This document shows positions 25,972 through 35,101 of a stretch of 64,000 nt of DNA, piece after piece. This DNA comes from CAZLLE01 sp964560425 (lineage in GTDB: Bacteria > Campylobacterota > Campylobacteria > Campylobacterales > QNZT01): NCBI GenBank assembly GCA_964560425.1, contig CAZLLE010000017.1, positions 1-64,000 on the forward strand, read 5' to 3'. A program made the translations under genes and the position numbers. Each line of letters begins with the position of its first letter. Within the stretch, counting starts at the first letter, position 1. The notes under the pieces were generated by a model. The model had not been told where the DNA came from. It made no database searches and worked only from the letters and a program-made list of their open reading frames with translations.

Positions 25972-27813
25972 ATGAAATATAAAATATCAACACTCTTAAG
26001 TTTAGCTATTATAAGCCCTCTATTTTCTTCAAATATAGAACTCCAACCAGTTACTATCACAACTGCCACCAAATCTACACAATCCATTCAAAACATCACA
26101 TCAAATGTATCAATTATTACAGCTGATGAGATTCAAGAGAGAGGATACAAAAGTGTAGACAAAGCTCTTAGTGCCATTTCTGGTATACATCTAACTCGAA
26201 ATGGAGGATTAGGTGCTAATAGTAAAATAAAATTTAGAGGTATCGGATCAAAAAGAGTTTTGGTTTTGATAGATGGAATCAGATATAACAACCCTACATC
26301 TGTAAGTGGAGCAGAGCTTTCACATCTCATGATTGATAATATCCAACAAATTGAGATTATCAAAGGGGCTCAATCTGGTATTTGGGGAGCTGATGCTAGT
26401 GCGGGGGTAATTAATATTATTACCAAAAAAGTAACCAAAAATGGAATAAGTGGCTCAATATTTGGTGAATATGGGGAGTTTAATACTCTAAAGTATGGAT
26501 TTAATAGTAGCTACAAACAAGATAAATTTGATATATCTTTGAATACTTCAAGGATCACAACCGATGGCTTTAGTGCCAAAGTACCCGATAACTCAAATGT
26601 AGATGACTTTGAAGATGATAGTTATGAAAATAGTTCTGCTGATATCAAAGTAGGATTTAATATTGATAAACAAAATAGAGTAGAAGCATTTTATAATTAT
26701 ATAGACTCTTCTCTTGATTATGATGGATTTAATATTGATCCAATATTAGCAGCAAATGATTCATTATCCAAAGAGGATTCAAAAGAGCAATTTTATGGAG
26801 TATCTTTTAACTCAAATCAATCTTGGGGAGAGGTCAAACTATATGCACAACAATCAAAATTTGAGAGATATTATCCTGCCGATTTTACAAAACATTTTGA
26901 CGGAGAGGTAAAAGAGTATGGAGTAAATAGTGTAATTAATTATAGACAAAATGGCTCTTTAACTCTAGGAATAGATCAAAAAAGTTTCAAACATGAAAAC
27001 AGTATTGCACAAAAGTATAATAACCAAGGAGTTTTCCTCACAAATAGCAATACACTTGAGGGGCTTATAGGTGGAAAAACTATCTTTTCACAATCTCTAA
27101 GATATGATAAATTTGATGATTTTGATAATAAATTTACCTACAAAATCGGAGTAAAACATATACATACAAATATCAAAGATTTTTGGACATCATTCAATTA
27201 TGCTACAGGATATAATATCCCTTCATTATATCAACTATATAGCCCATACGGGAACCAAAACCTAAATCCCGAGGAGACAAAAGGGTTTGATATTAGTGCC
27301 AATTATAAAAACTTTGGTATCACATATTTTCAAAATCAAATTGATGAGATGATAAATTTTTATAAAGTAACATCCAAATATAGTAATATAAAAGGCAAAA
27401 GTGATTTTAATGGTATAGAGATAGAGTATAAAAATAGTATTGACTCTTTAGCACTCAAATATAACTTCAACTACACATATCTAAAAGCAGAAGACCCAAA
27501 AGGTAAACAACTCCACCACAGACCAAAAAATAGTGCAAACCTCACACTTGACTACTATGCTATGCAAAATACACATATTGGAGCATTGATTCAATATGTA
27601 GGAGAGAAGAAAAAATCACCTTATGACTCAAACCCAACAGTAGACTACAAAGCATATACGCTTGTAGATTTTATCACCGATTATGATATAAATGACCAAT
27701 TTAATATATATCTAAAAATAGACAATCTACTAGACAAAGATTATAGAGAAGTAACAGGATATGCTACGAGTAAGAGGGCATTTTATTTTGGATTTAGATA
27801 CAATCTAAAATGA
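25972..27813 (+). CDS. btuB: TonB-dependent outer membrane receptor, probable vitamin B12 receptor
   Basis: 613 aa, the size of BtuB. Signal peptide (residues 1-19), a TonB box region (QPVTITTATKS), a plug domain (GIHLTRNGGLG, RVLVLIDGIRYNNP, IEIIKGAQSGIWGADASAGVINIIT) and a 22-strand barrel ending in a C-terminal aromatic pattern (YFGFRYNLK). The gene overlaps a BtuF-like gene by 4 bases, which supports cobalamin as the substrate. No classical cobalamin riboswitch is visible upstream. Confidence 0.82.
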   Translation: MKYKISTLLSLAIISPLFSSNIELQPVTITTATKSTQSIQNITSNVSIITADEIQERGYKSVDKALSAISGIHLTRNGGLGANSKIKFRGIGSKRVLVLIDGIRYNNPTSVSGAELSHLMIDNIQQIEIIKGAQSGIWGADASAGVINIITKKVTKNGISGSIFGEYGEFNTLKYGFNSSYKQDKFDISLNTSRITTDGFSAKVPDNSNVDDFEDDSYENSSADIKVGFNIDKQNRVEAFYNYIDSSLDYDGFNIDPILAANDSLSKEDSKEQFYGVSFNSNQSWGEVKLYAQQSKFERYYPADFTKHFDGEVKEYGVNSVINYRQNGSLTLGIDQKSFKHENSIAQKYNNQGVFLTNSNTLEGLIGGKTIFSQSLRYDKFDDFDNKFTYKIGVKHIHTNIKDFWTSFNYATGYNIPSLYQLYSPYGNQNLNPEETKGFDISANYKNFGITYFQNQIDEMINFYKVTSKYSNIKGKSDFNGIEIEYKNSIDSLALKYNFNYTYLKAEDPKGKQLHHRPKNSANLTLDYYAMQNTHIGALIQYVGEKKKSPYDSNPTVDYKAYTLVDFITDYDINDQFNIYLKIDNLLDKDYREVTGYATSKRAFYFGFRYNLK

Positions 27814-28646
27814 AAAAAATTATTTTCCTACTATTCACAATAACTTTTTTAGATGCAAGAGAGCGTATAATAGCACTCTCTCCTGCCATAAATGAGATCA
27901 TCTTTGCAATTGGCAAAGGTGATCAGATAGTGGGAAATACCACTTATGCTTCCTACCCACAAGAGTCCCAAAATATATATAAAGTTGGTGGATACTTCTC
28001 TGTATCACTTGAAAAAGTAGTATCTCTAAAACCATCACTGATTTTAATGCAAAAAAACAATCTATCTCTAAAACCAAAATTTGAAAAGCTAGGGATAAAA
28101 ACAGAGTTTATATCTATCTCATCCCTCCAAGATATAAAAGATAGCATCAAAAAAATTGCCCTACTTCTAAATGAGAAAGAAAAATCCAAAAAAATTATAA
28201 AAGATATAGATCAAGCTATAAAAAGAACTAAAGGAATATTAGAAAATAAAAAGATTCTAATCGTTTTTGGTAGACAATTTGATCTAAAAAAAGAGATTTT
28301 TGTAAGTGGGAATGGTATCTATTTTGCTGATATCATCAGATTATCAGGCAATAAAAATGCCTTTAGTGAACAAAGCACAAAACAACCTATACTTTCGTAT
28401 GAAGGAATCATAGCCACAAATCCAGATATTATATATATCTTAGCCCATAACCTAAAAAAAGAGGAAGAGAAAAATCTTATATCTTCATGGCTGAAACTTC
28501 CAATAAATGCAGCAAAAACCAAAACAATATATCTAACAACACAAAAATATGCAGGAATGCCAAGCCAAAGAGTAATAAAATATATAGATGATTTTAGAGA
28601 GGTTTTAGAAGATGCTAAAAGTAAATTTACCAAGCTTCAAGATTAA
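27810..28646 (+). CDS. btuF: Cobalamin-binding periplasmic protein BtuF-like
   Basis: 278 aa with signal peptide. The helical-backbone binding-protein fold is seen from ERIIALSPAINEIIFAIG, YASYPQESQNIYKVGGYF and SLEKVVSLKPSLIL, very close to BtuF. It delivers B12 from the periplasm to a BtuCD importer. The gene overlaps the receptor by 4 bases and the ATPase by 35 bases, so the three are one transcript. Confidence 0.82.
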   Translation: MKKIIFLLFTITFLDARERIIALSPAINEIIFAIGKGDQIVGNTTYASYPQESQNIYKVGGYFSVSLEKVVSLKPSLILMQKNNLSLKPKFEKLGIKTEFISISSLQDIKDSIKKIALLLNEKEKSKKIIKDIDQAIKRTKGILENKKILIVFGRQFDLKKEIFVSGNGIYFADIIRLSGNKNAFSEQSTKQPILSYEGIIATNPDIIYILAHNLKKEEEKNLISSWLKLPINAAKTKTIYLTTQKYAGMPSQRVIKYIDDFREVLEDAKSKFTKLQD

Positions 28647-29322
28647 CCAAAAAGAGATTTTAAAAGATATCTCTCTAAATATCCAAGATAGAGAGAGTTT
28701 AACTATTTTGGGTTCAAATGGAGCTGGTAAAAGTACACTAGCGAGAATAGTATGTGGACTCTTACCCACAAAAGAGAGTATCAAAATTGAAAATAATTTC
28801 ATAGAAAATATAGATCATAAACAAAGATCAAAACTTATCAACTATATACCACCAAAACTATCTATCTACGATAGCTTTATAACAGCAGAAGATTTTTTAT
28901 CACTAAGCACTCATGAGAGCCAAAATATTCAAAAGATATTAAAATTATTAGAGATAGAACAACACAAAAATAGCTATGCCTCCACTCTTAGTAGTGGTGA
29001 ACAACAACTCTTACTTTTGGCTTCGGCAATAACTCACAATGCAAAACTTACAATATTTGATGAGCCTACAAGCAATCTTGATCCACAAAAGATAAAAAAG
29101 GTTTATGATATTCTCAAAAATCCTACATATCTAAAGGAAAAAATTATTATCACTCATGATCTACAATTTGCATACAAACTCTCCTTTCCCATTTTCTATA
29201 TCAACAATGGGGAAGGAGAGTATTTTGAAACTACTAATGATTTTTTCAATAAAAATAATTTAGAAAAAATATTTGATGGAAATGTAATCAAAAAAGATGA
29301 TAATATTGTTATAAAATTATAA
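28612..29322 (+). CDS. btuD: ABC transporter ATPase BtuD-like
   Basis: 236 aa. Walker A GSNGAGKST near residue 36, signature LSSGEQQLLLL near 127, Walker B LTIFDEPTSNLD, and the switch His in IIITHDL. It is the FecE/BtuD type. It starts inside btuF. The membrane subunit BtuC is missing here; the only FecCD-type permease in the window is at 49934-50875. The gene ends 9 bases before a convergent neighbour. Confidence 0.82.
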   Translation: MLKVNLPSFKINQKEILKDISLNIQDRESLTILGSNGAGKSTLARIVCGLLPTKESIKIENNFIENIDHKQRSKLINYIPPKLSIYDSFITAEDFLSLSTHESQNIQKILKLLEIEQHKNSYASTLSSGEQQLLLLASAITHNAKLTIFDEPTSNLDPQKIKKVYDILKNPTYLKEKIIITHDLQFAYKLSFPIFYINNGEGEYFETTNDFFNKNNLEKIFDGNVIKKDDNIVIKL

Positions 29323-29331
29323 TATTTTTAC

Positions 29332-30078
29332 TCAAAGTCCAAATTCTTCAACTCTATATTTCAAAACTGCTCCATCATCATCCGCAAAATAGACAAAGCC
29401 TCTATTATCAAATGCTATTCCTTCTTGAGCAAATTGTGGTAATTTTTTGCTCCATATAACTTTATCTTTTTTGAGACTATATTTAATCAAAAGATCTTGT
29501 TTGTCACTTACCATATATAGATTACCTTTGTAGATATCCAATCCAGCCACATCAATAAAACCATGATCTATTATATTATCAATAGCCAACTTTTTCTTAT
29601 CTCTACTTTTTAATTTAGCTATTACTGATGAGTGATTTTTTGGCCATTTTTTTGAGGATTGATTAGATAGATAGATATCAGAACCATCAATTGTAATACC
29701 CTCGATACCATGTTTACCTGATTTAAATATTTTGATACCTCTATATTTTTTTTTCACTCCGATGATTCGTTTGATTTTGAGTGTTTTTTGATTTAATACA
29801 ACTATAGAGTTACTCTCTTCATCAACTAAAAATAGCTCTTTGCCATCTTTTGAGCAGGCTACACCTTCAAGATCATATTGACCTACTCTCTTTTTTTGTA
29901 AAATTTTACCATCACGATCAATTTGATAAATAGTTCCTTCATCATTCGCAACAAAAAGAGAATCACTCTTTGGGGCATAACATATTCCTGAAGCTTCAGG
30001 GATTTTAGCAATCACAACATCAGCAAAACAGCCACTAAACAGGCTAATAATAGCACTCATACCAAAAATTAATTTCAT
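29332..30078 (-). CDS. SdiA-regulated-type beta-propeller protein
   Basis: 248 aa with a signal peptide that contains a possible lipobox (LFSGC near residue 17). Repeated propeller blades: ASGICYAPKSDSLFVANDEG, YDLEGVACSKDGKELFLVDE, HGIEGITIDGSDIYLSNQ, AQEGIAFDNRGFVYFADDDG. This is the pattern of YjiK/SdiA-regulated proteins, which bind calcium; the exact role is unknown. The start overlaps the TAXI receptor stop by 4 bases. Confidence 0.72.
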   Translation of the reverse strand: MKLIFGMSAIISLFSGCFADVVIAKIPEASGICYAPKSDSLFVANDEGTIYQIDRDGKILQKKRVGQYDLEGVACSKDGKELFLVDEESNSIVVLNQKTLKIKRIIGVKKKYRGIKIFKSGKHGIEGITIDGSDIYLSNQSSKKWPKNHSSVIAKLKSRDKKKLAIDNIIDHGFIDVAGLDIYKGNLYMVSDKQDLLIKYSLKKDKVIWSKKLPQFAQEGIAFDNRGFVYFADDDGAVLKYRVEEFGL

Positions 30079-31361
30079 CTTAAAAGTTCCTCTCTATTTT
30101 TTGACATTTCATAAACCTTTTCCCAAGTAAATGAGAAAAATTGAAATCCCTCTACTGTTACATTATCATGATCTAATTCATGAATAACCTCTTCAAGCAT
30201 TGACTCAAGAGATATTTGAGTATTCAAAATAAAATCAAGACTTTTACTAACTCTAATCTTTTTCATAATATCCATAAGCTCCAATACATATTTATCTGCC
30301 AAATTCTTTTGAGATTTTTGAAAATATCTACTTACAGCCAAAACAAAAGAGCTAATCAATGCTCCCAAAGTAATAAGAAGTGCCAAAAAATCGGCATTCT
30401 CCTCAAAATAAGATGGATTATCTCTCTCATAAAAACTCTTGGCACCTTCATGTATAGGTAGATTTGATGTATACTCTATATTTGGCAATGAAACAAATCC
30501 TGCAAGATTTGTATATTTCAATAGCTCCAACTGTCTCTCATAAAGTGTTTGAGTAATCTCTTTGATAAATTTTTTGTCCATACTTATATTAGCCAATAAA
30601 ACTCTTTTTACAGATAAAGTATTGATATCTTCTTGTGGAATTGGAGGTTCTCCATTATATGTTCCTTTGGGGATTATACTCTCCTTTAAAGATAAGTTTT
30701 TAAGAGCTAAAGCACCAGTTTGCTTTAGGGAAAGTAGTTTCAAATTACTATTTTTTATAATATTTTTAATATTAATATTCATAGGAGCTCTAAGAAAAAA
30801 TATAGCATCTATATCTCTATCCTCAAATGCTTCTGCAATATCCTCCAAAAAAAATGGATAATTTTTAATATCAGCAGGATATACACCATAGTGGTTGGCT
30901 ACAAACCAAAAGGCATTCCATTGACCACTTTTTGTATCAGCTAAAGCCATTTTTTTACCTTTTAAATCAGCAAAAGAGCTAATATTTGCATCTTTTCGCA
31001 CAATAAGATGATAAAAATCTGAATATAGATTACTAACTATAGAGGCAGAAGGACCTACTTTCATATCCACTTGAGCAATTGCCAAATCAATATGCCCCTC
31101 TTCAAGAAGGTTAATATTGGCACTTGATCCACCAGTATCCATAACTTCTAATCTCATATCAGTTGAATATCTCTGCATAGTTTTAGAAATTGCCTCTGCA
31201 AACATATATGATTCACTATTTTTGTGACCTGCTCCTATTTTGAAAGTTTTATAATTATCATCAGGATAAAAAAAATATTTAAAAATATGAAAAGATACAA
31301 AAATAATTGAAACCATTATCAACACTACAATAAGTTTTTGTAAAAGAGTAAAGTTTTTCAT
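30075..31361 (-). CDS. TAXI-family TRAP solute receptor with C-terminal membrane anchor
   Basis: 428 aa. N-terminal membrane anchor (residues 10-30), then the TAXI fold (FKIGAGHKNSESYMFAEAIS, DTGGSSANINLLEEGHIDLAIAQVD, LKGKKMALADTKSGQWN), a second membrane helix at about 325-345 and a cytoplasmic tail of about 80 aa. No TRAP permease (DctM-like) is near. The two-helix topology suggests a sensor or a tethered binding protein and not a free solute receptor. Followed by the propeller gene with a 4-base overlap. Confidence 0.75.
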   Translation of the reverse strand: MKNFTLLQKLIVVLIMVSIIFVSFHIFKYFFYPDDNYKTFKIGAGHKNSESYMFAEAISKTMQRYSTDMRLEVMDTGGSSANINLLEEGHIDLAIAQVDMKVGPSASIVSNLYSDFYHLIVRKDANISSFADLKGKKMALADTKSGQWNAFWFVANHYGVYPADIKNYPFFLEDIAEAFEDRDIDAIFFLRAPMNINIKNIIKNSNLKLLSLKQTGALALKNLSLKESIIPKGTYNGEPPIPQEDINTLSVKRVLLANISMDKKFIKEITQTLYERQLELLKYTNLAGFVSLPNIEYTSNLPIHEGAKSFYERDNPSYFEENADFLALLITLGALISSFVLAVSRYFQKSQKNLADKYVLELMDIMKKIRVSKSLDFILNTQISLESMLEEVIHELDHDNVTVEGFQFFSFTWEKVYEMSKNREELLR

Positions 31362-31407
31362 AGTAAGATTATATCAAATTATTTGAATAAATTTTGAAGG
31401 CTGTTGA

Positions 31408-32523
31408 ATGAATGAGATAGAAACTCCAATATATCTACTAGAAGAGGTCAAATTAGAAGAGAATCTAAAATTACTCAAAGAGGTACAAGATAGAAGTGGA
31501 GTCAAAATATTATTGGCACTCAAAGGTTTTGCACTATATAAAAGTTTTGATCTAGTAAAAAAATATCTAAAAGGGTGCTGTGCAAGTGGACTACACGAAG
31601 CAAAACTAGCACATGAAGAGATGGGTTTAGAACTACATACTTATGCCCCTGCTTTTAAAGATAGTGAATTTGAAGAGATTTTGGATATCAGTGATCATGT
31701 AGTATTCAACTCCTTTTCACAATGGCAAAAATACAAAACTAAAGCACTCAAAAAAACTTCATGTGGTCTTAGAATAAATCCAGAAGTTTCATCCTCACCA
31801 ACAGACCTATACAATCCATGTGCTACATTTAGCCGACTTGGAATCACCAAAAAAGAGTTTCAAGAGGATCAGATAGAGGGTATAGAAGGTTTACATTTTC
31901 ATGCTCTTTGTGAACAAAATGCAGATGCACTTGAAGAGGTACTAAAATCATTTGAAAAAAATTTTGGACACCTCATACCAAAAATGAGATGGATAAATTT
32001 TGGAGGAGGACACCACATCACCAAAAAGGGATATGACAAAGAAAAACTCATATCAATAATCACAAATTTCAAAGCAAAATATCCAAATATCCAACTATAT
32101 TTAGAACTAGGCGAAGCCGTAGGCTGGGAGAGTGGAGTATTAATATCAAGCATATTAGATATAGTTCACAATGAAATAGATATAGCAATACTAGATACAT
32201 CTACAGAAGCACACATGCCCGATACCATTATAATGCCCTATCGTGTAGAAGTAAGAGATGCAACCAAAGCAAATAAAAAAAAATATACCTATAGACTCAC
32301 AGGAAATACATGTCTAGCAGGAGATATCATGGGTGATTACTCATTTGATAAGCCTCTAAAAATAGGAGACAAAATCATATTTGAAGATCAAATGCACTAC
32401 ACAATAGTCAAAAATACAACCTTCAACGGTATCCCCCTACCCTCAATAGGCATTTTAAGAAAAAATGGAGATATAGAGATAGTCAAAAAGTTTGGCTACA
32501 AAGATTATAAAAGACGAGTTTAA
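31408..32523 (+). CDS. nspC: Carboxynorspermidine decarboxylase
   Basis: 371 aa. It is a fold-III PLP decarboxylase; the PLP lysine is in LLALKGFALY near residue 39, and HFHALCEQN, WINFGGGHHI and EPGEAVGW-like LELGEAVGWESG follow. NspC completes the carboxynorspermidine/carboxyspermidine route to polyamines, common in Campylobacterota. No carboxyspermidine dehydrogenase is adjacent, but speE lies about 3.4 kb downstream. GAAGG ribosome binding site. Confidence 0.93.
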   Translation: MNEIETPIYLLEEVKLEENLKLLKEVQDRSGVKILLALKGFALYKSFDLVKKYLKGCCASGLHEAKLAHEEMGLELHTYAPAFKDSEFEEILDISDHVVFNSFSQWQKYKTKALKKTSCGLRINPEVSSSPTDLYNPCATFSRLGITKKEFQEDQIEGIEGLHFHALCEQNADALEEVLKSFEKNFGHLIPKMRWINFGGGHHITKKGYDKEKLISIITNFKAKYPNIQLYLELGEAVGWESGVLISSILDIVHNEIDIAILDTSTEAHMPDTIIMPYRVEVRDATKANKKKYTYRLTGNTCLAGDIMGDYSFDKPLKIGDKIIFEDQMHYTIVKNTTFNGIPLPSIGILRKNGDIEIVKKFGYKDYKRRV

Positions 32524-32954
32524 ATCAATAAAATTCGATCCAATAACTCTTGGGAACTTATATCTTTTTTAGAATATAGCTGTTCAAAATTATTTTGCAA
32601 AATAACTTTGAATGGCTCTTTATCTTTTATTTCAAGAATACCAATCAAATTATCAAGATATTCTCCATCTCCTTGTGCAATATCAACTGCCAAAGAGTCC
32701 ATATTATCACTAATAAAATTCTGAGCTTTTCTATAATGATGACGATGATTTTCAAAAGCCTCATCACCGCTAGTAGCATAAGTAGTACCAGCAGATGAAA
32801 CTTCAATAGAAGCTCCAATACTCACACCAAAAATATAATCAGCAAAATCCTCCCCCTCAACATGAGAATCTTGATAAGAACTATGCCCAATTTGATGAGC
32901 CAAAAGTGTCGAAGATATAGACAACAATAAAAAAACAGAAGCTTTTTTCCACAT
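32520..32954 (-). CDS. Secreted DUF3015-like protein
   Basis: 144 aa with signal peptide (cleavage near LLA-HQ). The pattern SSAGTTYATSGDEAF...NFISDNMDSLAVDIAQGDGEYLDNL is that of DUF3015, a small periplasmic family of unknown function. The mature part is His-rich at its start and in ENHRHHYRKAQ. Convergent with nspC, 4-base overlap. Confidence 0.6.
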   Translation of the reverse strand: MWKKASVFLLLSISSTLLAHQIGHSSYQDSHVEGEDFADYIFGVSIGASIEVSSAGTTYATSGDEAFENHRHHYRKAQNFISDNMDSLAVDIAQGDGEYLDNLIGILEIKDKEPFKVILQNNFEQLYSKKDISSQELLDRILLI

Positions 32955-33110
32955 AACAGACTCCTTTATTAAAAGTATATCGTTCTATCGTGAAAAATAT
33001 GTGAAAAAAACAAAAAAAATTAACTATATTTCTATATAAAATTAGCATTATTTAAGCTTCCTTCTTGTAAAATCACCACTCAAATGTCCTGACACACATT
33101 TAAAACATGT

Positions 33111-33185
33111 GGCCCGTTCGTCTAACGGTTAGGACTCCGGCCTCTCACGCCGGCAATAGGGGTTCGAATCCCCTACGGGTCACCA
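33111..33185 (+). tRNA. tRNA-Glu (CTC)
   Basis: 75 nt. The acceptor GGCCCGT pairs with ACGGGTC (one G-T pair), the anticodon loop is CTCTCAC (anticodon CTC) in a CCGGC/GCCGG stem, the T-arm is GGGGTTCGAATCCCC, and CCA is encoded. A probable -10 box (TGTAAAAT) ends about 37 bases upstream. The 3' half recurs at 35770-35797. Confidence 0.96.
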
Positions 33186-33193
33186 ACTTTTTA
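33166..33193. repeat. Putative attachment site in the 3' end of tRNA-Glu (left copy)
   Basis: 28 bases from the T-loop through CCA into the T-run downstream. The right copy at 35770-35797 matches at 26 of 28 positions. Confidence 0.7.
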
Positions 33194-33202
33194 TATAATT
33201 AT

Positions 33203-33229
33203 GTAATTACACCCCTATCGTTGAATCTC
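33203..33229. repeat. REP-like inverted repeat, left arm
   Basis: 27 bases whose reverse complement matches 33436-33462 at 24 positions; the inner 21 bases differ at one position. Core: TTGAATCTC next to ACACCCCTA. Confidence 0.75.
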
Positions 33230-33241
33230 CATTTTTTATAA

Positions 33242-33436
33242 TATAATTCCAAAAATGATTTAAATAAAGAAGATACAGTTATTTTTAGTAAATCTAAGTT
33301 ATTAGAAAAACATTTTAACAAAAGTACAAGTAAAAAAGAGAGAAATTATATTATTCATTCAGCTTATTTGGATGGTTATTCTCAAATTAAGATTGCAAAC
33401 TATATTGAATTGTCAAAATCACTTATCTCTAAGTAG
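33242..33436 (+). pseudogene. C-terminal remnant of a RAYT/IS200-like transposase
   Basis: 64 codons open from a stop at 33239 to TAG 33434-33436, without a start codon. The end of the frame has the helix-turn-helix tail typical of REP-associated tyrosine transposases: HSAYLDGYSQIKIANYIEL followed by SKSLISK. The catalytic HUH and Tyr part is missing. It sits between two inverted REP-like repeats, and its stop codon reaches the right arm. Confidence 0.6.
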
Positions 33437-33462
33437 AGATTCAACGGTAGGGGTGTAGTTTC
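33436..33462. repeat. REP-like inverted repeat, right arm
   Basis: Partner of 33203-33229 in inverted orientation. A looser third copy in the orientation of the left arm lies at 35724-35754. Confidence 0.75.
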
Positions 33463-33498
33463 ATATCGGGAAAACAAGACCTCCATCATCTTTATCTA

Positions 33499-33999
33499 TT
33501 AAAAATTATCTATTTCAAAGCGTCCATCTATATTAATATAGCTAATATCTTTTGAAACCAAACATGCAACACTATAATAGAGTATTATTTGGTTACATTT
33601 GCCATAATGTCTTTTAGGCTCAATTGCTACATTGTTTGCACTTGAACTAATAATTATTTGACTAAAACCACATCCCCGACTTACTAAAGGAAATAATAGA
33701 AGGTTATCCTTTTCAAAATCAACATTTATATTTTTTAAACTAGAAATCGTTTTTATATTTCGACTAATATTTAAATCTTCTAAAAATAAGTCATAAGATT
33801 CTTGACTAGAGAAAACTTTAGGATAGTCAATTAAGTGGCTATAACTATAAAGTGATACACCCTCCACCTTATCCTTAGTATTCTCCCCTTTATATATAAA
33901 AGTAGCGTTACTATCATCACCACCCAAATCCAAACTACTATTAGAATCCGATCCACACCCAATAAACAAAACCAAAACCAACATAACTAAATATTTCAT
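33499..33999 (-). CDS. Small lipoprotein of unknown function
   Basis: 166 aa. Type II signal peptide with lipobox LFIGC near residue 15, followed by a Ser/Asp/Gly/Asn linker. Mature domain with three Cys (SRGCGF, YGKCNQI, VACLV) and mixed alpha/beta pattern; not recognised. It lies inside the tRNA-Glu element and is the only gene there on the minus strand. Confidence 0.6.
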   Translation of the reverse strand: MKYLVMLVLVLFIGCGSDSNSSLDLGGDDSNATFIYKGENTKDKVEGVSLYSYSHLIDYPKVFSSQESYDLFLEDLNISRNIKTISSLKNINVDFEKDNLLLFPLVSRGCGFSQIIISSSANNVAIEPKRHYGKCNQIILYYSVACLVSKDISYINIDGRFEIDNF

Positions 34000-34159
34000 A
34001 ACAAACCTTTTTCTTTTATTGTAGTAAAAAATAGTGTGGGAAAAGTGAAGTTTGTTGGATTTTTCATTTCCATCTAGAAATAAAGATTTAGTAATCTAAT
34101 CATATTTTTTCGTTACAATAAAACCAATTTATAAAATATATTTTAATTAGGATTTTACT

Positions 34160-34401
34160 ATGACAAGCACCCAATTACAACGCCAAATCTGGCAAATAGC
34201 CAATGATGTTTGTGGCTCAGTGAATGGTGATGATAGTGTCAATGATGTCATCAAAACAAAAGGGTATTTTATCTACCCTAGCCAACTCTTTGAAACATTA
34301 TAGCTATTGAAGCGAGTGCAAATGGCTACCCATCAGAACCCGATATAAAAGGTTTATTTGCTGATTTTGATACTACTATTGTCGCGGAGATAGAGGCATG
34401 A
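34160..34401 (+). pseudogene. hsdM remnant (type I restriction-modification methyltransferase)
   Basis: The start MTSTQLQRQIWQIANDV is the typical HsdM N-terminus, but after about 25 codons the frame jumps to the later HsdM segment KGYFIYPSQLFETL and stops. A shifted frame continues with AIEASANGYPSEPDIKGLFADFDTT, again HsdM, ending at TGA 34401. The catalytic domain (NPPY) is absent. Two deletions and a frameshift explain it. The last stop overlaps the fic ATG as ATGA. Confidence 0.75.
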
Positions 34402-35003
34402 TACTAGAAAATAGGCTTGGTATCACAAACCAACTAGAACTCTCAAAAGTAGAAGAGAAGCTAAGCAAACAAAAAGCAAAAGAGCTTTTTGACTCTGGTG
34501 ACATTGAAAAAGTGGAGATTGGAATATTTGAGGGGCTAAAGTTTATACACCATTACCTTTTTTCAGATATCTACCCATTTGCTGGAAAACCAAGAGATAC
34601 AAACATAGCAAAAGGTGGTTTTAGATTTGCTCCTATGATGTACCTTGAAGCTTCACTAAAGCATATAGACACCATGCCTCAAAGCACCTTTGAGCAGATA
34701 ATAGAAAAATATGTAGAGATGAATATAGCTCACCCTTTTCGAGAAGGAAACGGACGAGCCACAAGAATATGGCTTGATTTGATACTAACAAAAGAGCTTC
34801 AAAAAGTGATAGAATGGAATAAGGTAGATAAAGATGACTACCTCAGTGCCATGGAGCGAAGTGTTATCAAAGATATAGAGATAAAATATATACTCAAAAA
34901 TGCACTCACAGATAATATAAATAATAGAGAACTCTTTATGAACAATATTGATGTAAGCTACTACTATGAGGGTTACACGAAGTTTAAGACCAAGGAGCTT
35001 TAG
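34398..35003 (+). CDS. fic: Fic-family AMP transferase (type I RM-associated)
   Basis: 201 aa. The complete active-site motif HPFREGNGRATR starts at residue 112, and the flap region is GGFRFAPMMYLEASL. Fic proteins transfer AMP to target hydroxyls. I see no exact inhibitory (S/T)xxxE(G/N) motif near the N-terminus. Such fic genes often sit within type I restriction loci between hsdM and hsdS; here only a shrunken hsdM precedes it and no hsdS or hsdR follows. The gene itself looks intact, so it has been kept while the rest decayed. Confidence 0.85.
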   Translation: MILENRLGITNQLELSKVEEKLSKQKAKELFDSGDIEKVEIGIFEGLKFIHHYLFSDIYPFAGKPRDTNIAKGGFRFAPMMYLEASLKHIDTMPQSTFEQIIEKYVEMNIAHPFREGNGRATRIWLDLILTKELQKVIEWNKVDKDDYLSAMERSVIKDIEIKYILKNALTDNINNRELFMNNIDVSYYYEGYTKFKTKEL

Positions 35004-35101
35004 CGATGCAAAAGAGCTACTTTATGGCGTAGAGAGAGAAATTTTGAAAAATAGGAAAGATTAAGTATAATAATTCAAAAGAAGTATACAAAGGATATAT
35101 T

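Noticed and set aside
33203..33462. Possible CRISPR repeat pair
   Set aside because: Only two copies, in inverted orientation, with a transposase-derived frame between them.
35008..35064. Short frame after fic that reads like a protein tail (SDAKELLYGVEREILKNRKD)
   Set aside because: About 20 codons in another frame without start; could be another restriction-locus remnant but too short to support.
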